The notes beneath the pieces are model-generated. The model had not been told where the DNA came from, did not search any database, and saw only the letters and a list, made by a program, of their open reading frames with translations. The translations under genes and the position numbers were made by a program. DNA of 16,772 bases from RBG-16-66-20 sp038040245. Its GTDB lineage: Bacteria; Pseudomonadota; Gammaproteobacteria; Burkholderiales; SG8-39. Location of the stretch: contig JBBPIU010000069.1 of NCBI GenBank assembly GCA_038040245.1, positions 1 to 16,772 on the forward strand, written 5' to 3'. Each line of letters starts with the position of its first letter. Position 1 is the stretch's first letter. Below, one piece after another: positions 11,725-16,772 of the stretch.

Positions 11725-12570
11725 GTGACGAGTGAGGCAATGGCAGTCGCCGCCGCCGAAAGCGTCACTCAACTCGATGACGTTGCCGGCAAGGTGCTGG
11801 TCGCGGGTTCGCATGGCGGCATCATTGCCGCTTACTTCGGCGCCAAGGCAGGGGCGCATGCGCTGGTGCTCAATGACGCCGGACTCGGCAAGGACCGCGC
11901 CGGCATCGCGGGGCTGGTCTACCTGGAGGCGATCGGCATGGCCGCTGCGGCAGTGGATTGCATGAGCGCACGCATCGGCGACGGCGCCGACATGCTGGCG
12001 CGCGGAGTCATCAGCCATGCGAACGTGTTTGCGGCGCTTTGCGGTGTGGTCGCCGGCCAGTCCTGCCGCGATGCCGCCGAGCGCATGCGCCGCGCGGCCG
12101 TGCCGCGCGCCGCGCCGCCACCTTATTCGGAAGGGCGCTGGCGTGTTGCCGGCAGGCCGCCGGAGGCGGGGGGCCCGCCCGAGGTCTGGGCGCTCGATTC
12201 GGTCGGCAAAGTCGAGCCGGAGGATGCTGGCCGGATTCTCATCATCGGCTCGCACGGCGCGCTGCACGGCGGCAGGCGCGAATCGGCGCTGGCGGTGGAT
12301 GCCGCGGCGGCGGTGTTCAACGACGCGGGCGTCGGCGCGGACCGTATCGGCATCACGCGCCTGCCGGTGCTGGGCGAGCGTGGCATTCCGGCGGTCGCGG
12401 TCGATTGCATGAGCGCGCGTATCGGCGATGGGCGGTCCATGTGGGAGACCGGCGTCATCCTGCACATCAACGCGCCGGCCGCCGCGTTGGGCGCGATGCG
12501 CGGCATGACGGTGCGGCGCTTCGCCGAGGCCCGCATTACCGCCCATACTGCAGCGCAAAATCGACGTTAA
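11725..12570 (+). CDS. Protein of unknown function made of two tandem repeats, linked to E1 genes
   Basis: I do not recognise a named family. The 281-residue protein contains two diverged copies of one unit, about 13-121 and 157-271. Each runs hydrophobic strand plus G-S-H-G ('VLVAGSHGG' at 24-32; 'ILIIGSHGA' at 171-179), then N-D-A-G-x-G-x-D-R-x-G-I, then G-x-x-A-x-A, then the identical 11-residue VDCMSARIGDG (77-87 and 227-237). Both end with GVI-x-H-x-N and an alanine-rich helix. A Pro/Arg-rich linker (about 122-156) joins them. Alternating hydrophobic strands with glycine turns suggest an alpha/beta fold, but that is inference. There is no signal peptide or membrane segment, so it is probably cytoplasmic. 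GTG 11725 follows the E1 beta stop directly; ATG 11740 is an alternative start. The tight spacing implies cotranscription with the E1 pair and a linked role. Confidence 0.85.
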   Translation: MTSEAMAVAAAESVTQLDDVAGKVLVAGSHGGIIAAYFGAKAGAHALVLNDAGLGKDRAGIAGLVYLEAIGMAAAAVDCMSARIGDGADMLARGVISHANVFAALCGVVAGQSCRDAAERMRRAAVPRAAPPPYSEGRWRVAGRPPEAGGPPEVWALDSVGKVEPEDAGRILIIGSHGALHGGRRESALAVDAAAAVFNDAGVGADRIGITRLPVLGERGIPAVAVDCMSARIGDGRSMWETGVILHINAPAAALGAMRGMTVRRFAEARITAHTAAQNRR

Positions 12571-12575
12571 TACGG

Positions 12576-12581
12576 TAAAAT
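12576..12581 (+). promoter_or_regulatory. Possible -10 element (TAAAAT) upstream of tpiA
   Basis: The 38-base gap before tpiA contains an AT-rich stretch with TAAAAT, 27 bases before the ATG. No convincing -35 box lies 16-18 bases upstream, so this is weak. It would allow tpiA-secG to be transcribed separately from the E1 block. Confidence 0.3.
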
Positions 12582-12608
12582 TCAGCGGTTTACGGATATC
12601 CGAGCACA

Positions 12609-13349
12609 ATGCGCATCCCCTTGGTCGCCGGCAACTGGAAAATGCACGGCAACCGGGTCTCGAACCGGGCGCTGCTGGAAGCAGTTGTCAGCGGGACGGG
12701 AAGTCTGGCGGGCGTGGAATGCGCGGTTTGCGTTCCCTTCCCTTACCTCGGCGAAGTGGCCGGGCAGTTGGCGAAAACGCGGCTCGTGTGGGGAGCGCAG
12801 AACCTGAGCGAGCATGCCCAGGGCGCATTCACGGGCGAAGTGTCGGCGCCGATGCTGGCGGAGTTCAACTGCCGCTACGTCATCGTCGGGCATTCGGAGC
12901 GGCGGCAACTATTCGGCGAAACCGACGCGCTGGTGGCAGCGAAGTACGCGGCGGTGCTGGCGCAGGGCATGAAACCCATCCTGTGCGTCGGCGAAACGCT
13001 TGCCGAGCGGGATTCGGGGCAGACGGAACAAGTGGTCGGTCGGCAGTTGCAAGTGGTTCTGGATTTGAATGGGAAAAAATCTCTTGAAAATGCAGTCGTA
13101 GCCTACGAACCCGTTTGGGCAATCGGAACGGGGCGCACGGCGACGCCGGAGCAGGCGCGGGCGGTGCATGCGTTTCTCAGGGCAAGGGTGCTTGCGGAAA
13201 CGCGCATTTTGTACGGCGGCAGCGTAAAACCGGCAAATGCGGCGTCGTTGTTTGCGATGCCGGACGTGGATGGCGGTTTGATCGGCGGCGCGTCGCTGGT
13301 GGCGGGCGACTTCATCGCGATAGCGCGCGCTGCGCAACGAAAGGGCTGA
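12609..13349 (+). CDS. tpiA: Triose-phosphate isomerase
   Basis: Interconverts dihydroxyacetone phosphate and glyceraldehyde-3-phosphate in glycolysis and gluconeogenesis. The 246-residue TIM barrel is complete: N9-W-K11 at the start, His95 in 'VGHSERR', the catalytic base Glu167 in 'AYEPVWAIGTG', the phosphate-binding 'LYGGSVKPANA' and 'GLIGGASL' near the end. These positions equal the E. coli numbering (K11, H95, E167). ATG 12609 is the natural start. secG follows after four bases, the widespread tpiA-secG pair. The segment at about 13040-13135 has AT-rich codons, but the protein there is normal. Confidence 0.98.
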   Translation: MRIPLVAGNWKMHGNRVSNRALLEAVVSGTGSLAGVECAVCVPFPYLGEVAGQLAKTRLVWGAQNLSEHAQGAFTGEVSAPMLAEFNCRYVIVGHSERRQLFGETDALVAAKYAAVLAQGMKPILCVGETLAERDSGQTEQVVGRQLQVVLDLNGKKSLENAVVAYEPVWAIGTGRTATPEQARAVHAFLRARVLAETRILYGGSVKPANAASLFAMPDVDGGLIGGASLVAGDFIAIARAAQRKG

Positions 13350-13353
13350 ACCA

Positions 13354-13755
13354 ATGGAAATGTGGACCAACATAGTCATCGCCGCGCACGTGCTGATTGC
13401 GCTGGCGATCATCGGGCTGGTGCTGCTCCAGCACGGCAAGGGCGCCGACATGGGTTCGGGTTTCGGCGGCGGCTCCGCGGGCAGCCTGTTCGGCGCCACC
13501 GGCTCGGCGAATTTCCTGTCCCGCGCCACGGCGGTCCTGGCGACGGTTTTCTTCCTGACCAGTCTGGGCCTCGCCTATCTTGCGACCAACAAGCCGAAGT
13601 CCACCGGCGGCGTGCTGGATGCGGCGAAGACCGAGCAGGCCGCGCCGGCCAAGCCCGCGGCGGAAAAACCGGCGGCGGAATCGCCTAAGTCAGCACCAAG
13701 CGCGCCACCCGCAGCGCCGGCCGAAGCTTCGAAGGCGAAAGACGTTCCGCAGTGA
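13354..13755 (+). CDS. secG: Preprotein translocase subunit SecG
   Basis: A 133-residue small subunit of the SecYEG channel, which assists protein export. Two membrane segments (about 5-26 and 52-77) flank the conserved glycine-rich cytoplasmic loop 'GADMGSGFGGGSAGSLFGATGSANFL'-type region (about 31-54). Residues 80-133 form a low-complexity Ala/Pro/Lys/Glu tail, which is longer than the E. coli protein (about 110 residues) but common in betaproteobacteria. The ATG at 13354 has AAAGGG eight bases upstream; ATG 13360 is a less likely start. It is cotranscribed with tpiA. Confidence 0.95.
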   Translation: MEMWTNIVIAAHVLIALAIIGLVLLQHGKGADMGSGFGGGSAGSLFGATGSANFLSRATAVLATVFFLTSLGLAYLATNKPKSTGGVLDAAKTEQAAPAKPAAEKPAAESPKSAPSAPPAAPAEASKAKDVPQ

Positions 13756-13764
13756 CATTTGAGG

Positions 13765-13770
13765 GATAAT
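13765..13770 (+). promoter_or_regulatory. Possible -10 element (GATAAT) for the tRNA-Leu / nuo transcript
   Basis: GATAAT in the secG-tRNA gap lies about 36 bases before the tRNA. No clear -35 box is seen, so the call is tentative. Confidence 0.25.
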
Positions 13771-13805
13771 CCGGAACAAGCGCGGAACATGCGCGAGTGT
13801 TACGC

Positions 13806-13893
13806 GCCCACGTGGTGAAATTGGTAGACACGCCAGCTTGAGGGGCTGGTGGCCTAAAACGCCGTAGCAGTTCGAGTCTGCTCGTGGGCACCA
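13806..13893 (+). tRNA. tRNA-Leu (anticodon GAG)
   Basis: A complete class II leucine tRNA with a long variable arm and an encoded CCA end. The acceptor stem pairs GCCCACG (13806-13812) with CGTGGGC (13883-13889), followed by A and CCA. The anticodon stem CCAGC/GCTGG encloses loop TTGAGGG, with anticodon GAG at 13840-13842. The T arm AGCAG-TTCGAGT-CTGCT is perfect. It decodes CUC and CUU. Its place between secG and nuoA is typical of betaproteobacteria. Confidence 0.97.
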
Positions 13894-13938
13894 TCGGATA
13901 AGCCGGAATTGAGCAGCGATTAGGGGAAACAGAAGCGA

Positions 13939-14295
13939 ATGCTTGCCGAGTACTTTCCGATCCTGCTGTTCATCCTGGTGGGCCTCCTCGTCGGCGTCGG
14001 GCCGGTGGTGCTCGGCTCGCTGCTGGGCCCGCACCGGCCCGACCCGGAGAAGCTCTCGCCCTACGAGTGCGGTTTCGAGGCCTTCGAGGACGCGCGCATG
14101 AAGTTCGACGTGCGCTACTACCTGGTCGCGATCCTGTTCATCCTGTTCGACCTCGAGATCGCGTTCCTGTTTCCCTGGGCGGTGGTGATCAACGAGATCG
14201 GCCTGGCCGGTTTTTTCGCGATGATGCTGTTCCTCGGCATCCTGGTCGTAGGCTTCATCTACGAGTGGATGAAGGGAGCGCTGGAATGGGAATGA
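13939..14295 (+). CDS. nuoA: NADH-quinone oxidoreductase subunit A
   Basis: A 118-residue membrane subunit of respiratory complex I. Three membrane segments are visible (about 7-29, 62-84 and 87-110). The conserved loop between the first two contains 'KLSPYECGFEAFEDARMKFDVRYY', including the Cys-containing 'YECG' that is exposed in the active/deactive transition of complex I. The acidic 'FILFDLEIAFLFPW' in the second segment is also conserved. The ATG at 13939 has AGGGGAAA nearby. It is the first gene of the nuo operon, 45 bases after the tRNA, and nuoB follows after three bases. Confidence 0.97.
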   Translation: MLAEYFPILLFILVGLLVGVGPVVLGSLLGPHRPDPEKLSPYECGFEAFEDARMKFDVRYYLVAILFILFDLEIAFLFPWAVVINEIGLAGFFAMMLFLGILVVGFIYEWMKGALEWE

Positions 14296-14298
14296 GCC

Positions 14299-14775
14299 AT
14301 GGGTATTGAAGGCGTCCTGCAGCAGGGTTTCGTCACCACTTCCGCCGACAAGCTGATCAACTGGACGCGCACCGGGTCGCTTTGGCCGATGACCTTCGGT
14401 CTCGCCTGCTGCGCGATCGAAATGATGCACGCCGGCGCCGCGCGCTACGACCTTGACCGCTTCGGCATCGTGTTCCGAGCGAGCCCGCGGCAATCGGATG
14501 TCATGATCGTCGCCGGTACCTTGTGCAACAAGATGGCGCCCGCGCTGCGCAAGGTCTACGACCAGATGGCGGAGCCGCGCTGGGTCATCTCGATGGGCTC
14601 GTGCGCCAACGGCGGGGGCTACTACCACTACTCGTACTCGGTGGTGCGCGGCTGCGACCGCATCATTCCCGTGGATATCTACGTCCCGGGCTGCCCGCCG
14701 ACGGCGGAGGCGCTGCTGTACGGCATCTTGCAGCTGCAGAACAAGATCAAGAGAACAAACACGATAGCAAGATGA
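14299..14775 (+). CDS. nuoB: NADH-quinone oxidoreductase subunit B (N2 cluster subunit)
   Basis: A 158-residue peripheral-arm subunit that binds the terminal [4Fe-4S] cluster N2, which passes electrons to quinone. The four cluster cysteines are C37-C38 ('GLACCAIEMM'), C102 ('MGSCANGGG') and C132 ('VPGCPPT'). All expected positions are present and the length is typical. The start at 14299 follows nuoA closely, and its stop overlaps the nuoC ATG by four bases (ATGA). Confidence 0.98.
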   Translation: MGIEGVLQQGFVTTSADKLINWTRTGSLWPMTFGLACCAIEMMHAGAARYDLDRFGIVFRASPRQSDVMIVAGTLCNKMAPALRKVYDQMAEPRWVISMGSCANGGGYYHYSYSVVRGCDRIIPVDIYVPGCPPTAEALLYGILQLQNKIKRTNTIAR

Positions 14776-15371
14776 CACCGAAGCAGCAGAGGCTTCACGA
14801 CGCGATTCGGAATGCCCTGGGACCGTGGGTCGAGACGCTCGACGAACGGCTCGGGGAGCTGACGCTGGTGGTGAAAGCGCCGGACTATACCGGTGCCTGC
14901 CGCGCCCTGCGCGATCATCCCGACCTGCGCTTCGAGGAGCTGGTCGATCTTTGCGGCGTGGATTACTCGACCTACGGCGACCGCGAACGCAAGCAGGAAC
15001 GCTTCGCCGTGGTCTCGCACCTGCTTTCGGTCACCCACAACTGGCGCCTGCGGGTACGCTGCTTCTGTTCCGATGACGAGTACCCGATGCTGCCGTCGCT
15101 GATTGAGCTCTGGCCGAGCGTGAACTGGTACGAGCGCGAAGCCTTCGATCTCTTCGGCATCGTGTTCGACGGCCATCCGGACCTGCGCCGCATCCTGACC
15201 GACTACGGTTTCATCGGCCATCCGTTCCGCAAGGACTTTCCGATCTCGGGCTACGTCGAGATGCGCTACGACCCGGAACAAAAGCGGGTCGTCTACCAGC
15301 CGGTCTCGATCGAGCCGCGCGAGGTGACGCCGCGCGTCGTGCGTGAGGCGCACTACGCCGAGGACGAGTGA
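14772..15371 (+). CDS. nuoC: NADH-quinone oxidoreductase subunit C
   Basis: A 199-residue 30-kDa-type complex I subunit that contacts NuoD and NuoB near the quinone site. The family signature is 'WYEREAFDLFGIVFDGHPDLRRILTDYGFIGHPFRKDFP' in the C-terminal third (about 119-157). The N-terminal 'FEELVDLCGVDY' block is also typical. The reading frame starts at ATG 14772, overlapping the nuoB stop. It is separate from nuoD (three bases apart), not fused as in E. coli, which fits betaproteobacteria. Confidence 0.97.
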   Translation: MTPKQQRLHDAIRNALGPWVETLDERLGELTLVVKAPDYTGACRALRDHPDLRFEELVDLCGVDYSTYGDRERKQERFAVVSHLLSVTHNWRLRVRCFCSDDEYPMLPSLIELWPSVNWYEREAFDLFGIVFDGHPDLRRILTDYGFIGHPFRKDFPISGYVEMRYDPEQKRVVYQPVSIEPREVTPRVVREAHYAEDE

Positions 15372-15374
15372 ACC

Positions 15375-16628
15375 GTGGCGGAGATCCGCAACTACACCCT
15401 GAATTTCGGCCCGCAGCACCCGGCCGCGCACGGCGTGCTGCGCCTGGTGCTCGAGCTGGACGGCGAGGTGATCCAGCGCGCCGATCCGCACATCGGCCTG
15501 CTGCACCGCGCGACCGAGAAGCTCGCCGAGACCCGCACCTACCTGCAGACGCTGCCGTACCTGGACCGGCTCGACTACGTGTCCATGATGTGCAACGAAC
15601 ACGCCTACGTGCTGGCGATCGAAAAGCTGCTGCAGATCGAAGTGCCGCTGCGCGCCCGGTACATACGGGTGATGTTCGACGAGATCACGCGCATCCTGAA
15701 CCATCTCCTGTTCCTCGGGACCCAGGGCCTGGACCTCGGCGCGATGACCGTGTTCCTGTACTGCTTCCGCGAGCGCGAGGACCTGCTCGACTGCTACGAG
15801 GCGGTCTCCGGCGCGCGGATGCACGCCGCGTACTACCGACCGGGCGGCGTCTACCGCGACCTGCCGGATTCGATGCCGCAATACAGGGCGCAGCACACGC
15901 GCAACGCCAGGGTGCTAGGCGAGATGAACGCCAACCGCCAGGGCTCGCTGCTCGATTTCATCGACGATTTCACGCAGCGCTTCCCGAAGTGCGTCGACGA
16001 CTACGAAACGCTGCTCACCGACAACCGCATCTGGAAGCAGCGCACCGTGGGCATCGGGGTGGTGACGCCCGAGCGCGCGCTCGCCCTGGGTTTCAGCGGC
16101 GTCATGCTGCGCGGCTCCGGAATCGAATGGGACCTGCGCAGGAAGCAGCCCTACGAGGTCTACGACCAGGTCGAATTCGACATTCCGGTGGGCCGCAACG
16201 GCGACACCTACGACCGGTACCTGGTGCGCATCGAGGAGATGCGCCAGTCCAACCGCATCGTCAGGCAGTGCGTCGAATGGCTGCGCGTGAATCCCGGACC
16301 CGTGATTGTCGACAATCACAAAGTGGCACCACCGTCGCGGGCCGCGATGAAGGGCAGCATGGAAGAGCTGATTCACCACTTCAAGCTCTTCACCGAGGGG
16401 ATGCACGTCCCCGAAGGCGAAGCCTATGCCGCGATCGAGCACCCGAAAGGGGAGTTCGGCGTCTACCTCATCTCCGACGGCGCCAACAAGCCCTACCGCA
16501 TGAAGCTGCGCTCGCCCGGGTTCTGCCATCTGTCGGCCATGAACGAGCTCTCGAAAGGCCACATGCTGGCCGATGCCGTCGCCATCATCGGCACCATCGA
16601 CATCGTTTTCGGGGACATTGACCGATGA
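15375..16628 (+). CDS. nuoD: NADH-quinone oxidoreductase subunit D
   Basis: A 417-residue 49-kDa-type complex I subunit. It forms the quinone pocket with NuoB and is related to the large subunit of [NiFe] hydrogenases. Key parts are the N-terminal beta-hairpin 'NFGPQHPAAHGVLRLV' (quinone-site histidine), 'GLLHRATEKLAE', 'RILNHLLFLGTQGLDLGAMT', the 'MLRGSGIEWDLR' block and the C-terminal 'GDIDR'. The start is GTG at 15375; the family begins MAEIRNYTLNF, which agrees. Its stop overlaps the nuoE start by four bases. Confidence 0.98.
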   Translation: MAEIRNYTLNFGPQHPAAHGVLRLVLELDGEVIQRADPHIGLLHRATEKLAETRTYLQTLPYLDRLDYVSMMCNEHAYVLAIEKLLQIEVPLRARYIRVMFDEITRILNHLLFLGTQGLDLGAMTVFLYCFREREDLLDCYEAVSGARMHAAYYRPGGVYRDLPDSMPQYRAQHTRNARVLGEMNANRQGSLLDFIDDFTQRFPKCVDDYETLLTDNRIWKQRTVGIGVVTPERALALGFSGVMLRGSGIEWDLRRKQPYEVYDQVEFDIPVGRNGDTYDRYLVRIEEMRQSNRIVRQCVEWLRVNPGPVIVDNHKVAPPSRAAMKGSMEELIHHFKLFTEGMHVPEGEAYAAIEHPKGEFGVYLISDGANKPYRMKLRSPGFCHLSAMNELSKGHMLADAVAIIGTIDIVFGDIDR

Positions 16629-16772
16629 CCCTCTCGGTTACTTCTTTACAAAAGATAGATAAAGAAATAGCGAAATACCCAGCCGAGCAGAAACAGTCTG
16701 CGGTGATGGGCGCGCTGATCATCGCGCAGGACGAGAAGGGCTGGCTCGCCACCGAGACCATGGATTTCGTCG
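16625..16772 (+). CDS. nuoE: NADH-quinone oxidoreductase subunit E (3' partial)
   Basis: The first 49 codons of the 24-kDa-type subunit, which carries the [2Fe-2S] cluster N1a. The visible part ('IDKEIAKYPAEQKQSAVMGALIIAQDEKGWLATETMDFV') matches the N-terminal helical region; the cluster cysteines lie beyond the right edge. ATG 16625 overlaps the nuoD stop. Codons 3-20 are AT-rich, unlike the following codons. Confidence 0.93.
   Translation, partial: MTLSVTSLQKIDKEIAKYPAEQKQSAVMGALIIAQDEKGWLATETMDFV

Overview
The window reads as a chromosomal segment of an uncultured, GC-rich betaproteobacterium, probably Burkholderiales or a near relative. Three things point there. The housekeeping order is yhbY / rlmE-ftsH-folP-glmM ... 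tpiA-secG-tRNA-Leu(GAG)-nuoABCDE. A stand-alone Bug/TctC-type solute-binding protein is present. Codon use is strongly GC-biased. Two runs of N (10 and 100) suggest a draft or metagenome assembly. The 100-N run is flanked by two identical 55-base copies, so it looks like an unmerged contig overlap rather than missing sequence.

Layout. Bases 2-3073 (+): a translationally coupled trio of an NMT1-type ABC substrate-binding protein (cut at the left edge), a SCO1/SenC copper protein and a membrane HAMP histidine kinase. Bases 3129-4106 (+): a Bug/TctC-type binding protein. Bases 4123-4968 (-): yhbY and a lipoprotein that appears to carry two BamE-like repeats. Bases 5025-9745 (+): rlmE, ftsH, folP and glmM. 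Bases 9773-12570 (+): an accessory three-gene block with E1 alpha and E1 beta of a thiamine-diphosphate 2-oxoacid dehydrogenase, then a protein of unknown function made of two repeats. Bases 12609-16772 (+): tpiA, secG, tRNA-Leu(GAG), nuoA, nuoB, nuoC, nuoD and the start of nuoE, cut at the right edge.

How the genes work together. rlmE and yhbY act on the large ribosomal subunit, and FtsH is the membrane quality-control protease. FolP and GlmM supply folate and cell-wall precursors, TpiA serves glycolysis, SecG is part of the translocon, and nuo encodes respiratory complex I. These are ordinary core genes. The accessory material is the left sensor/copper/binding-protein operon and the E1alpha-E1beta-unknown block, which has no E2 or E3 gene in view.

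The strongest candidates for something undescribed are the duplicated protein at 11725-12570 together with its E1 partners, the apparent ATC start of rlmE, and the double-BamE-like lipoprotein. Nothing here looks like a defence system, CRISPR array, prophage or insertion sequence.
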